Source: Paracoccaceae bacterium (GTDB lineage: Bacteria; Pseudomonadota; Alphaproteobacteria; Rhodobacterales; Rhodobacteraceae). From it: 39,429 nucleotides of DNA. The stretch covers positions 1 to 39,429 of the forward strand of contig JAHEAO010000028.1 of the NCBI GenBank assembly GCA_024642725.1, in the 5' to 3' direction. A program made the translations under genes and the position numbers. The notes beneath the pieces were generated by a model. That model had not been told where the DNA came from. It ran no database searches and worked only from the letters and a program-made list of their open reading frames with translations. Shown one piece after another: positions 7,917-16,490 of the stretch. The first letter of the stretch is position 1; every line of letters begins with the position of its first letter.

Positions 7917-9001
7917 CCTTTTGCTTCCTTGAAGGCGGCAATTGCATGCGCAACCTGCCGGCAGCTGGATTCATCACCAATCGTTATCCGAAGGCAATTC
8001 GGTAGCTTATAGCCTGTAGCCCGCCGGACAATCAGGCCTTGCGATTTCAGGTGGGCATCACAGGCTTCCGCCTCAGCCTGATCGTGGAAACGGGCAAGAA
8101 TAAAGTTTGCGCAAGACGTATCCGATGGGATCCCAAGTTCCGCAAGCGCTTCCGCGAGCCAGACACGCATCCGGGCATTTTCTGCGCGGCACTTGTTGGC
8201 ATAGTCGCGGTCCCGCACTGCCGCCTCTGCCGTTTCAAGCTGCGTCGTAGACAAATTGAAAGGTCCTCGGACGCGGTTCAAAACGTCGATAATTTCCTTC
8301 GGGCCGTAACCCCAACCGATCCTCAGTCCGCCCAGACCGTAAAGCTTGGAGAACGTCCGTGTCATCACCACGTTTTCCCTGCGATCTACAAGGGCAGCGC
8401 CACCATCGAAACCTTCGACATAGTCGGCATATGCCCCATCAAGCACGAGGATCGCTTGCGGCGGCAGACCGTCGGCAAGGCGGGCGACTTCATTGCCGCC
8501 AATCATCGTGCCCGTCGGATTTGCCGGGTTCGCGATGAAGACCAAACGGGTCTTGGCTGAACAGGCTGCAAGTATTGCATCCACATCAACCACCCGCTCG
8601 CGCTCTGGCACTTCGACAGGTGTCGCACCTGCGGCAAGCGCCGAGATCCGGTACATCAGAAAACCGTGCTCGGTATGGATCACCTCATCATCCGCGCCTG
8701 CATAGGCTTGGCACAGAAAGGTAATGATCTCATCGGAGCCGGCGCCACAGATGATGCGATCGAAATCGAGACCGTGGGTTTCAGCGATGGCGCGGCGGAG
8801 CGTGGCATGGTCTGTCGGCGGATAGCGATGCAATTTGTGAACCGTCTTCGCAAAAGCTTCGCGCGCCTTCTCGCCCGGGCCGAACGGGTTTTCATTTGAA
8901 GACAACTTGACCACTTCGGCAACTCCTGCCACGTGGCTCTCGCCTCCCTGATAAAGCGCGATATCCAGGATGCCTGGTTGAGGGGTGATCGTCTTGTTCA
9001 T
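7913..9001 (-). CDS. hisC: Histidinol-phosphate aminotransferase
   Basis: This 362-residue PLP-dependent fold-type I aminotransferase converts imidazole acetol phosphate to histidinol phosphate. It shows [11 protein letters not shown] near the N-terminus, the [15 protein letters not shown] segment, [21 protein letters not shown] (Asp188) and the PLP lysine in [16 protein letters not shown] (Lys219). The length matches the family. It is the first gene of a three-gene minus-strand operon with tyrA-like and extensin genes. In this position HisC may be a broad-specificity aminotransferase that also serves tyrosine and phenylalanine synthesis, an inference from the neighbour. The 200 bases upstream (9002-9206) show no clear gene or structured element. 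Confidence 0.95.
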   Translation of the reverse strand: MNKTITPQPGILDIALYQGGESHVAGVAEVVKLSSNENPFGPGEKAREAFAKTVHKLHRYPPTDHATLRRAIAETHGLDFDRIICGAGSDEIITFLCQAYAGADDEVIHTEHGFLMYRISALAAGATPVEVPERERVVDVDAILAACSAKTRLVFIANPANPTGTMIGGNEVARLADGLPPQAILVLDGAYADYVEGFDGGAALVDRRENVVMTRTFSKLYGLGGLRIGWGYGPKEIIDVLNRVRGPFNLSTTQLETAEAAVRDRDYANKCRAENARMRVWLAEALAELGIPSDTSCANFILARFHDQAEAEACDAHLKSQGLIVRRATGYKLPNCLRITIGDESSCRQVAHAIAAFKEAKG

Positions 9002-9206
9002 GCTGGCAGCCTCAAGGTTCCGGGGTGTTCTAGCGTCACCGAAACAGCATGACCAGATGATTCACCGCTCGATCAATGGCAAGGTCCCGCGTCCAACGGA
9101 ACCAAGACCGATCATGAAGATCAAACCTTAAACATGTGAGAAACGGGGCGAGACGCCATCAGATCTCAGACACATGCGGTCTGGCCGTCGGTGACACCCC
9201 GGAAAG

Positions 9207-9240
9207 CAAAAGGGGCCACGCCTGTCTTGGCGCGGCCCCC
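9207..9240 (-). terminator. Intrinsic terminator of rpsD
   Basis: Read on the minus strand, GGGGCC...GGCCCC arms with inner GCGCC/GGCGT pairing enclose a short A-rich loop and are followed by TTTTGC. The structure lies 18 bases beyond the rpsD stop codon, as expected for its Rho-independent terminator. Confidence 0.88.
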
Positions 9241-9258
9241 GCAATGATAGCTAAGACC

Positions 9259-9879
9259 TTAGTTCTTGGCGTAGTATTCGACGACGAGGTTCGGTTCCAT
9301 CATGACCGGATAAGGCACATCGCCCAGAGCCGGGGTGCGAACGAAGGTCGCAGCCATCTTGGAATGGTCAACGTCGAGATAGTCCGGCACATCACGCTCG
9401 GCCAAGCCAGCGGCTTCCAGCACCATTGCCATCTGCTTGGACTTGTCACGAACTTCGATGACGTCGCCTTCTTTTACGCGATAGGACGCGATGTTCACGC
9501 GGGTGCCATTCACCTTGACGTGGCCGTGGTTCACAAACTGACGCGCGGCGAAAACGGTCGGCACAAACTTGGCGCGGTAGACCACGGCGTCCAGCCGACG
9601 CTCCAACAGGCCGATCAGGTTCTCGCCGGTGTCACCCTTCAGACGTTCAGCCTCGGCATAGATCCGGCGGAACTGCTTTTCGGTCACATCACCGTAGTAG
9701 CCCTTGAGCTTCTGCTTTGCGCGCAGCTGCAGACCGAAGTCAGACAGTTTGCCTTTCCGGCGCTGGCCGTGCTGGCCGGGGCCGTATTCGCGGCGATTGA
9801 CCGGGGATTTCGGACGACCCCAGATGTTCTCGCCCATCCGGCGGTCGATTTTGTACTTGGCAGACGTGCGTTTGGTCAC
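9259..9879 (-). CDS. rpsD: 30S ribosomal protein S4
   Basis: This 206-residue primary 16S rRNA-binding protein organises 30S assembly. The N-terminus ([20 protein letters not shown]), the [15 protein letters not shown] segment and the S4 RNA-binding domain ([31 protein letters not shown]) are diagnostic. The start is GTG at 9879, with AAGGAG seven bases upstream; this gives the usual 206-residue length. The longer open frame upstream does not resemble S4. The gene is monocistronic here rather than part of the alpha operon. It has its own promoter (10029-10056), a leader of roughly 143 bases, and a terminator, so it can be regulated separately from the other ribosomal proteins. Confidence 0.98.
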   Translation of the reverse strand: MTKRTSAKYKIDRRMGENIWGRPKSPVNRREYGPGQHGQRRKGKLSDFGLQLRAKQKLKGYYGDVTEKQFRRIYAEAERLKGDTGENLIGLLERRLDAVVYRAKFVPTVFAARQFVNHGHVKVNGTRVNIASYRVKEGDVIEVRDKSKQMAMVLEAAGLAERDVPDYLDVDHSKMAATFVRTPALGDVPYPVMMEPNLVVEYYAKN

Positions 9880-10022
9880 GGCTGATCTCCTTCTATTTGC
9901 GACGCCGTTTAGGGCGACTATGAAGGGCGTTGTCCTCTGGCCCAAGGCCCGACAGGGTTCCCCTTGCGGGGTCCACCAACACCAATAATAAATGTTCCAG
10001 CCACGTTGCCGGGCCGGAACAG
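9880..10022 (-). promoter_or_regulatory. Structured 5' leader of rpsD (candidate S4 autoregulatory element)
   Basis: The predicted transcript start (about 10022) to the GTG start leaves about 143 untranslated bases. On the minus strand the leader contains CCCC-GCAA-GGGG, a GNRA-capped stem with an outer GG/CC pair across a small internal loop (9956-9974). A second potential helix ACGCC/GGCGT lies close to the ribosome binding site (about 9900-9932). S4 is known to repress its own mRNA through leader structures in other bacteria. Whether this leader does so is inference. Confidence 0.45.
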
Positions 10023-10028
10023 GGGCCG

Positions 10029-10056
10029 CTTATAACCGCGCCAAGATCAGAGTCAA
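10029..10056 (-). promoter_or_regulatory. Sigma-70-type promoter for rpsD
   Basis: On the minus strand TTGACT (10051-10056) and TATAAG (10029-10034) are separated by 16 bases. Both hexamers match the housekeeping consensus at five of six positions, and the element points at rpsD. It lies just beyond the end of the Hint-domain gene, so rpsD does not depend on that gene's transcription. Confidence 0.75.
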
Positions 10057-10063
10057 CAGCGCT

Positions 10064-11128
10064 TCAGCCGATTTGGTGCCGCAAGAGCGCGACATCCGCC
10101 TGGCTCAGCGTCCGGCGCACCGGCATGCCGTAGCGCGACGGGTCACGAGCGAGTTCCGGCATGCAGGCATAAAGACGTTGCAGCTGTTGGGGATCCACTT
10201 CGCTAAGTAGTGCCGTCGCGGGGTTGAAGCTTTCTGTCTCGATCCCGTTGGCCCACACAATCTGATGCGCTGGCAGCATCAAGTGAATGTAACTGACATT
10301 GCGCAAGCGGTGATCGACCGTGATCGTTCCGTCGTTCACCAGGTCCTTGGCGGCGATCAGAACTTCGTCCGTGTTGAATAGCGCTTCGGACATCCGGCCT
10401 TTCAGCAGGATTCGGTGATCCGGTGAAACGACAAGATCTGCATCCGGCTCGCCCTCGCCCAAGGCTTGGGCGCGCAGCCGGATCGGACGCAGATGCGGCA
10501 ACGCCTGCAGCCGGGCGCCACTGATCCTTCGCCCCCCGATCCAAAGCAAAGGCTGGCTGCCGTTGTCTTTCGTGCTGATCAGATCACCTTCCCTCAGGTC
10601 TTCGACGAGGCAAGGCCCGTCCGGGGTCGCGATCTTGGTTCCGGGCGTGAAGCAAACCGTCCCGGCCGGCGCCAATGTTCTGACGGCTGCCAGATAGGGT
10701 TCGAGCCGTGCATGAACAACCCAGAGATCGGTGTCCGCCGGGGGGACATCCCCGATGAACAGCAACAGGGGATGCCGGGCGCGATCAACCTTGATCAGCG
10801 TCACGCGAAACCGCCTGTTTCCGTCAGTCACGTCAAAGCCTGCATCAAATATCCGGTCATCCGGATCCGGGACGCTCAGCTCGCCGGACCGGACCTCAGC
10901 GCGCCCCACCAAATCCCTGACGGTCGCCGCCGCGCGCCTGTGCAGGTCATCCTGCCCTTCTGCCCCCTCGAGAATCAGAATATCGCGGGGAGCGTCGACA
11001 CGCAGGGCCTTCCCGGTCCAACGCCAGTTCGACCCAACCTCAATAGCGCTCACGGACCCACCCGTCAGCGCATCTACTTCGGTCTGCATCCATGAAATAA
11101 CAAACGTGCCACGATAGCTCGTTTTCAT
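10064..11128 (-). CDS. Hint (hedgehog/intein) domain-containing protein
   Basis: In this 354-residue protein, residues 1-155 form a domain I do not recognise (beta-rich, no signal peptide). A Hint-type module follows at about 159-304. It begins with CFTPGTKIATPDGP, where Cys159 is the expected nucleophile. It contains VVSPDHRILL (His238) and ends with the VWANGIETESFNP segment, which lacks the canonical HN junction of inteins. Hint modules can self-cleave, and in Rhodobacteraceae such proteins are numerous and sometimes linked to secreted or cell-surface proteins; the function here is unknown. About 50 residues follow the module. The gene is monocistronic, with TTAA-rich upstream DNA including a CtrA-like box. 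A shorter relative lies at 34218-34853. Confidence 0.82.
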   Translation of the reverse strand: MKTSYRGTFVISWMQTEVDALTGGSVSAIEVGSNWRWTGKALRVDAPRDILILEGAEGQDDLHRRAAATVRDLVGRAEVRSGELSVPDPDDRIFDAGFDVTDGNRRFRVTLIKVDRARHPLLLFIGDVPPADTDLWVVHARLEPYLAAVRTLAPAGTVCFTPGTKIATPDGPCLVEDLREGDLISTKDNGSQPLLWIGGRRISGARLQALPHLRPIRLRAQALGEGEPDADLVVSPDHRILLKGRMSEALFNTDEVLIAAKDLVNDGTITVDHRLRNVSYIHLMLPAHQIVWANGIETESFNPATALLSEVDPQQLQRLYACMPELARDPSRYGMPVRRTLSQADVALLRHQIG

Positions 11129-11158
11129 ACCCGTTAACCTGCCGCCGCTTCTTAATTG

Positions 11159-11173
11159 TTAACAGAATGTTAA
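11159..11173 (-). promoter_or_regulatory. CtrA-like box (TTAA-N7-TTAA)
   Basis: TTAA at 11159-11162 and TTAA at 11170-11173 are separated by exactly seven bases, and each half is followed by C (TTAAC). This matches the full CtrA recognition pattern of alphaproteobacteria. Extra TTAA cores at 11134-11137 and 11152-11155 lie between it and the Hint gene start at 11128. Binding is inferred, not shown. Confidence 0.5.
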
Positions 11174-11234
11174 CAGATACTCGGCGCGAAGGGAATCCCC
11201 GACATCACTTCAACGTATCAGGGCCGGGAACAGG

Positions 11235-13523
11235 TCAACCACATTTTGAATAGCCGCAATCCGCGCAGGTCATGCAACCTTCGACCATCCGCATTTCGAA
11301 ACTGCCGCAGGACGAACAAGCCTTGCCACGCGGCGCACCAATGGTTGCTACACCGGCGCGCGGATCGGCCTTCAATCCCAACCCCTCGCCCTCGATGAAC
11401 CCGATAGAGATCAGATGCCGTTCGATCACGCCTCCAATCGCGGCAAGGATCGAGGGGACATACTTGCCCTGCATCCACGCACCGCCGCGTGGGTCGAATA
11501 CAGCCTTCAGTTCCTCGACTACAAAGGACACGTCGCCGCCCCGCCGGAAGACCGCGGAAATCATCCGCGTAAGCGCCACTGTCCAGGCGAAATGCTCCAT
11601 GTTCTTGGAGTTGATAAACACTTCGAACGGCCGCCGGTGGCCACCTATGATGATATCATTGATCGTGATATAGATCGCATGTTCGCTGTCGGGCCATTTC
11701 AGCTTGTAGGTATTGCCCTCAAGTTCCTGTGGCCGGTCGAGCGGTTCGGAAATATAGATCACCTCGCCTTCGGATACGACTTGGTTGGCGCCGGACTCGC
11801 GTGACTCGCCTGGCACCTGCTCGCTCGCTTCGCTGACCGTAAGGACCGACCCCGTCACATCATTCGGGCGGTAGGTCGTGCAACCCTTGCAACCTTGATC
11901 CCAGGCGGCCATGTAGACATCCTTGAAAGCTTCAAAGTCGATGTCCTCGGGGCAATTGATTGTCTTCGAGATGCTTGAGTCGATCCATTTCTGCGCCGCC
12001 GCCTGCATCCTCACGTGGTCCATTGGCGCCAGGGTCTGGGCATTTACGAAATACTCGGGCAGCGCCTTGTTACCAAATTTGTCGCGCCACATCTGCACGG
12101 CGTAGTCGACGACCTCTTCCTCGGTCCGCGACCCGTCCTTCTGCAGCACCTTGCGGGTGTAGGCATAGGCAAAGACGGGCTCGATCCCGCTCGACACATT
12201 GCCCGCGTAAAGGCTGATCGTGCCGGTCGGCGCGATCGAGGTGAGCAGGGCGTTGCGGATGCCGTGATTGCGCACCGCGTCGCGAATATCCTCGTCCATC
12301 TGCAGCATATTGCCCGAGGCCAGATAGCCTTCGGCATCGAACAGTGGAAAGGGTCCTTTTTCTTTGGCCAGATCGACAGACGCCAAATAGGCAGCCCGCG
12401 CGATGGCCTTCATCCAGGCTTCGGTTTGCAGTGCCGCTTCTTCGGAGCCGTAGCGCATCCCAAGCATCAGCAATGCATCCGCCAGCCCGGTTACCCCCAG
12501 ACCGATCCGTCGCTTGTTCCGCGCTTCTTCGGCCTGTTGTGGCAAGGGAAATTTCGAGGCATCGACAACGTTGTCCATCATCCGGATCGCCAACCGAACC
12601 AACGCGTCCAAACCCTTGGTGTCCAGTGCCGCTCCCTTCTCGAAAGGCTTGTGCACCAACTTCGCCAGATTGACCGACCCAAGAAGGCAGGCGCCATATG
12701 GCGGCAGGGGTTGCTCTCCGCAGGGGTTGGTGGCCGCTATGGTCTCGCAATAAGCGAGGTTATTCATCTGGTTGATGCGGTCGATGAAGATGACGCCCGG
12801 TTCAGCGAAATCATAGGTGGATTTCATGATCCGGTTCCAAAGATCACGTGCTTCAACCGTGTGGTAGACCTTGCCGTCGAATAGAAGATCCCAGGACTTT
12901 CCGGCCTTGACCGCCTTCATGAACGCATCCGTGACCAACACCGACACATTGAAATTGCGCAGACGAGAGGCGTCGGACTTCGCGGTGATGAAATCCTGAA
13001 TGTCCGGGTGGTCGCAACGCATGGTTGCCATCATCGCGCCACGCCGGGACCCCGCGGACATGATCGTGCGGCACATTGCGTCCCAGACATCCATGAAGCT
13101 GAGTGGACCGGAGGCATCGGCCGCCACGCCCTTTACATCCGCCCCCTTGGGCCGGATCGTGGAGAAATCATAGCCGATACCGCCGCCTTGCTGCATTGTC
13201 AGTGCAGCTTCTTTCAGCCCATCAAAGATACCGGCAAGACTGTCCGGGATCGTTCCCATGACAAAGCAGTTGAAAAGCGTCACTGAGCGATTGGTACCGG
13301 CGCCTGCAGTGATGCGGCCTGCCGGCAGATACTTGAAATCTTCAAGCGCGCCATAGAACCGGTCTTCCCACAGTTCCGGATCCGGTTCGACCGTGGCGAG
13401 CGCTCTCGCGATCCGGCGCCAGCTGTCCTCAACCGTCTTGTCGACCGGACTGCCATCCGCATCTTTCAGGCGGTATTTCAAATCCCATATCTGTTCAGCG
13501 ATGGGGGCAAAGAATCGGCTCAT
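11235..13523 (-). CDS. nrdJ: Adenosylcobalamin-dependent (class II) ribonucleotide reductase
   Basis: This 762-residue enzyme reduces ribonucleotides to deoxyribonucleotides using a B12-generated thiyl radical. It has the redox-pair Cys86 in TLFNCFVMG, the radical site NPCGE (Cys268, Glu270), the PTGTISLYAGNVSSGIEP segment, and a C-terminal cysteine cluster (CSSCG...CMTCADCGYSKCG) that can bind metal or shuttle electrons from thioredoxin. There is no ATP-cone at the N-terminus. I chose ATG at 13523 because a good promoter lies at 13558-13586, downstream of the in-frame ATG at 13607, and because MSRFFAPIAEQIWDLKYR is the usual family start. The ribosome binding site is weak. No class I subunits are seen nearby, so the strain probably depends on B12 for aerobic DNA precursor synthesis. 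Confidence 0.95.
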   Translation of the reverse strand: MSRFFAPIAEQIWDLKYRLKDADGSPVDKTVEDSWRRIARALATVEPDPELWEDRFYGALEDFKYLPAGRITAGAGTNRSVTLFNCFVMGTIPDSLAGIFDGLKEAALTMQQGGGIGYDFSTIRPKGADVKGVAADASGPLSFMDVWDAMCRTIMSAGSRRGAMMATMRCDHPDIQDFITAKSDASRLRNFNVSVLVTDAFMKAVKAGKSWDLLFDGKVYHTVEARDLWNRIMKSTYDFAEPGVIFIDRINQMNNLAYCETIAATNPCGEQPLPPYGACLLGSVNLAKLVHKPFEKGAALDTKGLDALVRLAIRMMDNVVDASKFPLPQQAEEARNKRRIGLGVTGLADALLMLGMRYGSEEAALQTEAWMKAIARAAYLASVDLAKEKGPFPLFDAEGYLASGNMLQMDEDIRDAVRNHGIRNALLTSIAPTGTISLYAGNVSSGIEPVFAYAYTRKVLQKDGSRTEEEVVDYAVQMWRDKFGNKALPEYFVNAQTLAPMDHVRMQAAAQKWIDSSISKTINCPEDIDFEAFKDVYMAAWDQGCKGCTTYRPNDVTGSVLTVSEASEQVPGESRESGANQVVSEGEVIYISEPLDRPQELEGNTYKLKWPDSEHAIYITINDIIIGGHRRPFEVFINSKNMEHFAWTVALTRMISAVFRRGGDVSFVVEELKAVFDPRGGAWMQGKYVPSILAAIGGVIERHLISIGFIEGEGLGLKADPRAGVATIGAPRGKACSSCGSFEMRMVEGCMTCADCGYSKCG

Positions 13524-13557
13524 GGCGTGGTCCCGGTAAGCGGCAGGCAGGGGAGGA

Positions 13558-13586
13558 AGACTAGGCCCAATGGGTGGTCCGGTCAA
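13558..13586 (-). promoter_or_regulatory. Promoter of nrdJ
   Basis: On the minus strand TTGACC (13581-13586) and TAGTCT (13558-13563) are 17 bases apart, pointing at nrdJ. The predicted start near 13551 leaves about 28 untranslated bases before the ATG at 13523. The -35 is good and the -10 is moderate. Confidence 0.55.
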
Positions 13587-13605
13587 CTTGCCTTCCGGCG
13601 TTTTC

Positions 13606-13620
13606 ATGTTACGTTAACAT
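13606..13620. promoter_or_regulatory. Inverted repeat ATGTTA-CGT-TAACAT upstream of nrdJ
   Basis: Perfect 6-bp arms around CGT lie about 20 bases upstream of the nrdJ -35 hexamer, in the short divergent region shared with the DUF1489 gene. It has the size of a dimeric regulator site. The regulator is unknown. Confidence 0.4.
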
Positions 13621-13629
13621 ATGAGAGAA

Positions 13630-13645
13630 ACACCATATCTTGGGG
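13630..13645. promoter_or_regulatory. Possible NrdR-like box
   Basis: ACACCATATCTTGGGG matches about 12 of 16 positions of the NrdR box consensus (acaCwAtATaTwgtgt). It lies in the nrdJ/DUF1489 intergenic region. NrdR sites usually come as a spaced pair overlapping the promoter. I see no second copy at the expected spacing and this one lies upstream of the -35, so the call is weak. Confidence 0.3.
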
Positions 13646-13648
13646 GTG

Positions 13649-14083
13649 ATGTTGGCGCAATACGTAAATCTGGTAAAGCTCTGCGTCGGCGTTGACAGAG
13701 TCGAAGATCTTATCGAGTGGCATCGAAGCCATCCGTCGCCCTTTCCGACGGGCGAGCGCAGACATACCACGCGGATGTGGCCACGCCGGGAATCCGAGTT
13801 GTTGAACGGTGGCTCGCTTTACTGGGTGGTGAAGGGCGCGATCCTTTGCCGTCAGCGGATCGTCCAGCTGGACAGAGTCGAAGGCCAGGATGGTATACTG
13901 CGGTGCGGCATCATTCTGGACCCGAAGGTCATCCGAACCGAAGCGGCACCGCGACGGCCATTTCAGGGCTGGCGGTATCTGACGCCCGAAGACGCCCCTC
14001 GTGATCTGCGCGCCTCTCGCGAAACAGAATCCAGCCTGCCCGCTGCGCTGAGCCAGGCACTGGCCGAAATCGGGGTCAGATAG
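13649..14083 (+). CDS. DUF1489 family protein
   Basis: This 144-residue protein begins with a short strand leading to VKLCVGVDRVEDLIEWH and continues with MWPRRESELLNGGSLYWVVKGAILCRQRI. These are the hallmark segments of DUF1489, a conserved alphaproteobacterial family of unknown function. No signal peptide or membrane segment is present, so it should be cytosolic. The ATG at 13649 is chosen; the ribosome binding site is poor (a G run directly before it), and TTG at 13652 or GTG at 13646 would be alternatives differing by a residue. It is divergent from nrdJ, and its 3' end overlaps the convergent HAD gene by 8 bases. Confidence 0.82.
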   Translation: MLAQYVNLVKLCVGVDRVEDLIEWHRSHPSPFPTGERRHTTRMWPRRESELLNGGSLYWVVKGAILCRQRIVQLDRVEGQDGILRCGIILDPKVIRTEAAPRRPFQGWRYLTPEDAPRDLRASRETESSLPAALSQALAEIGVR

Positions 14084-14699
14084 CCGTCAGGATCGGGTGC
14101 AGACGCGCCGCCAGAGCGGTATGCCCGCACTCTGGAAAATGATGCACCTGCCAGCCGCAATCGGCTGCCCCTTCGATATTCTCGGCAAAGTCGTCAACCA
14201 GCAGAATCTCGTACGGCTCAAGTTCCAGCGCATCTTCTATATGTTTGAAGAACCCTGCTTCCGGCTTTGCAACCTTCATGCGCCCGGACGAAAAGATCAG
14301 GTCCATATGCCGGTCGAAGCCCATGTCGCTCTCGATGTAACGGGTCCGCCGGTCTTCGTTGTTGGTCGCCAACACTTGTATGAACCCGGCCTGTCGTGCT
14401 TCCGCGACCAGCCCCAGCATGTCCGCGCAGGGTTTGTTGTCCTCGCGAAACCAGAACTGCAGGATCGCATCCACATCGCCTTCGAAGCCCAACCTGCCTT
14501 GGCAGTCGCGCATGTGATCCAGCACGTCCTTCTCACCACGCATGACGGGCCTGAACTCGCCGAACATTTCCTTAACGAAATGCGCCGCATCAGCGCCAAA
14601 GGCTGCCTCCAGACCATCCTGCCAGACAAACCGGCCATTCTCGACGCCCCGGTTCAGGACGCCGTCAAAATCCCACGCGATGCATCGGACTCGGTGCAT
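14076..14699 (-). CDS. HAD-family hydrolase (subfamily IA-like phosphatase)
   Basis: This 207-residue cytosolic protein carries all HAD motifs in order: I as DFDGVL (about 10-15, the first Asp being the nucleophile), II as LATNNE, III as KPEAGFF, and IV as LVDDFAENIEGA. The helical cap is inserted after motif I. The second acidic residue of the DxD signature is present, consistent with phosphatase activity. It starts 10 bases after hisG, at the end of hisS-hisZ-hisG, so it is probably co-transcribed. Histidine synthesis needs a histidinol-phosphate phosphatase, which in various bacteria is a HAD protein. That role is possible from position only, and the sequence resembles generic HAD-IA proteins. 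Confidence 0.88.
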   Translation of the reverse strand: MHRVRCIAWDFDGVLNRGVENGRFVWQDGLEAAFGADAAHFVKEMFGEFRPVMRGEKDVLDHMRDCQGRLGFEGDVDAILQFWFREDNKPCADMLGLVAEARQAGFIQVLATNNEDRRTRYIESDMGFDRHMDLIFSSGRMKVAKPEAGFFKHIEDALELEPYEILLVDDFAENIEGAADCGWQVHHFPECGHTALAARLHPILTAI

Positions 14700-14709
14700 T
14701 CACCACCTC

Positions 14710-15405
14710 TCAGCCAAGTTTCAGGCGCGCCATCAGGCCACGTAACGTCGCGCGGTCGGCATCGGTCCAGTCTGCATTGCGAGCGCGGAAAAGTGTTGCC
14801 TGCGATTTCAGGATTAATCCGTCCGACAGCACCTTCAGGTGGTTGGCGCGCAGCGTATCCCCGGTCGATGTAATATCGGCAATCGCCTCGGCGGTTTCAT
14901 TCTTGACCGTGCCTTCCGTGGCACCCTGGCTGTCGACCAGTTGGTAATCGGCGACACCGTTAGTGCGCAGAAATTCTCTCACCAGACGGTGGTACTTTGT
15001 CGCGATCCGAAGCCGGAACCCATGCTTGGCGCGGAACTGAGCCGCGACTGCATCAAGGTCTTCCAGAGTATCCACGTCGACCCAGGCAGATGGGACCGCA
15101 AGAACAAGGTCGGCGTGGCCGAGACCCATTTCGGTCAGCGGCTCAACCTGCATGTCCCATGCAGCCAGTTTCTCTTGCACCATGTCCAATCCGGTCACCC
15201 CAAGGTGAATTCGACCGGCTGCCATTTCGCGCGGTATCTCTCCAGCCGAAAGAAGCACAAGCTCGACGTCCTCAACCCCTTCCACGACGCCGGCATATTC
15301 CCGGTCTCGCCCTGTCAGTCGCAATCCAAAGTCGCGCGCATTGAACCAGTCGAAGGTCTTTTCCATCAGCCGACCCTTGGACGGCACACCGAGCTTTATC
15401 GTCAT
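14710..15405 (-). CDS. hisG: ATP phosphoribosyltransferase, short-form catalytic subunit
   Basis: This 231-residue enzyme catalyses the first step of histidine synthesis (ATP + PRPP to phosphoribosyl-ATP). The N-terminal KLGVPSKGRLMEKTFDWF, HLGVTGLDMVQE and the PRPP-binding EAIADITSTGDTLRAN segment identify it. It lacks the C-terminal regulatory domain of long HisG, so it requires HisZ, which is encoded directly upstream with an ATGA overlap. Feedback control by histidine would act through the HisG-HisZ complex. Confidence 0.96.
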   Translation of the reverse strand: MTIKLGVPSKGRLMEKTFDWFNARDFGLRLTGRDREYAGVVEGVEDVELVLLSAGEIPREMAAGRIHLGVTGLDMVQEKLAAWDMQVEPLTEMGLGHADLVLAVPSAWVDVDTLEDLDAVAAQFRAKHGFRLRIATKYHRLVREFLRTNGVADYQLVDSQGATEGTVKNETAEAIADITSTGDTLRANHLKVLSDGLILKSQATLFRARNADWTDADRATLRGLMARLKLG

Positions 15406-16490
15406 GTGCTGCCCTCCTGCAATTGAAGGACGACAGCCGGGCGGATCACCCCGCCCACCGCCGGGATCGACCGGCCTTGCCCCAGCACACGGGTAAGCGC
15501 ATCATAGCGCCCGCCCGTTGCAACAGGCGGCAGATCAGCCCGTGCTTCAGCGGCAAACCCGAATACGAAGCCATCGTAGTATTCCATCGATGTCCGGCCA
15601 TGGCTTGCCTCGAAGTCTAGATCACTCACATCAACCCCGCGCTGATCGAGTGCATCGAGCCGACGCGCCATACGCGCGACCGCGTGGCTGATCGCAGGCA
15701 GATCGACCGAAAGGTCACGCAAGTGCTCCAGCGCATCCGGGCTCTTGGCGCGAAGCTTGAGGATATCTTCCAGCAGTTCTACCTCGCCCTGACCGATCGG
15801 AGGCTCAATCGCATCTTCATGGAGCGCGGCAATCCGTTCGGCGATATCGTCCAGACTGCGCAATCCGATAAGCGGAGCGGCACGGGCCAGCGGATCTGTT
15901 TCTGCCAGAAGTGCTGCGCGACTGTCGGGAACGGGACTGCGCCCGCCGAAGCGCTCGAGAAGAGCGCGAAAACGGCGCGGCCTCCAGATATGACGCGCCA
16001 GCGCCGACTTGCGCCGATCGGTTGTCGACAAACCAAGAACGGCCGCCATCAGGATGCCGATATCGCCCGTGGTTGCCCGCAGCCCGTGGGGAGCCAGTAT
16101 CTCGGCGAATAGCGCAAAAACCTCCGCGTCGGCGGCGGCAGGATCGGTCCTGTCGAAAACCTCATAACCGACCTGAAGATATTCGTTTGCCCGCCTACCC
16201 GGTGTTTCCTGACGTCGGAAGACCTCGCCGAGGTAAGTGTAGCGCGCGGGTTCGGCACCTTCGGCCATATGCATCTGCACCACGGGAACGGTAAAATCCG
16301 GCCGCAGCATCTGCTCACCATTCAGCGGATCATGGGTCACGTAGGCGCGGGCACGAATATCCTCGCCGTAAAGATCCAGAAGCGTGTCGGCCGGCTGCAG
16401 GATGTCGGTCTCGACCGCGATCGCCCCCGCTGCAAGAAACCTTGCCTGCAGCCTTTCGGCTTCTGCGCGGACGGCAGCCAGAACGGGCAT
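15402..16490 (-). CDS. hisZ: ATP phosphoribosyltransferase regulatory subunit
   Basis: This 362-residue HisRS paralogue lacks tRNA-charging function and forms an octameric complex with short HisG, giving activity and histidine feedback. It keeps class II synthetase-like segments (LRPDFTVPVVQMH; YLGEVFRRQETPGRRANEYLQVGYEVF; GGRYDALTRVLG) but has no anticodon-binding domain. The start at 16490 overlaps the hisS stop by one base (TGATG). The upstream extension of 28 residues lies inside hisS and is rejected. The order hisS-hisZ-hisG places the true synthetase beside its paralogue, a recurrent alphaproteobacterial arrangement. Confidence 0.94.
   Translation of the reverse strand: MPVLAAVRAEAERLQARFLAAGAIAVETDILQPADTLLDLYGEDIRARAYVTHDPLNGEQMLRPDFTVPVVQMHMAEGAEPARYTYLGEVFRRQETPGRRANEYLQVGYEVFDRTDPAAADAEVFALFAEILAPHGLRATTGDIGILMAAVLGLSTTDRRKSALARHIWRPRRFRALLERFGGRSPVPDSRAALLAETDPLARAAPLIGLRSLDDIAERIAALHEDAIEPPIGQGEVELLEDILKLRAKSPDALEHLRDLSVDLPAISHAVARMARRLDALDQRGVDVSDLDFEASHGRTSMEYYDGFVFGFAAEARADLPPVATGGRYDALTRVLGQGRSIPAVGGVIRPAVVLQLQEGST

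Noticed and set aside
9002-9206. Gene-free stretch upstream of hisC
   Set aside because: I looked for a small gene, RNA or attenuator-like His codon leader and saw nothing convincing.
13524-13607. 28-residue N-terminal extension of NrdJ from the ATG at 13607
   Set aside because: It would start upstream of the predicted promoter, lacks a ribosome binding site and is Pro-rich unlike the family start.
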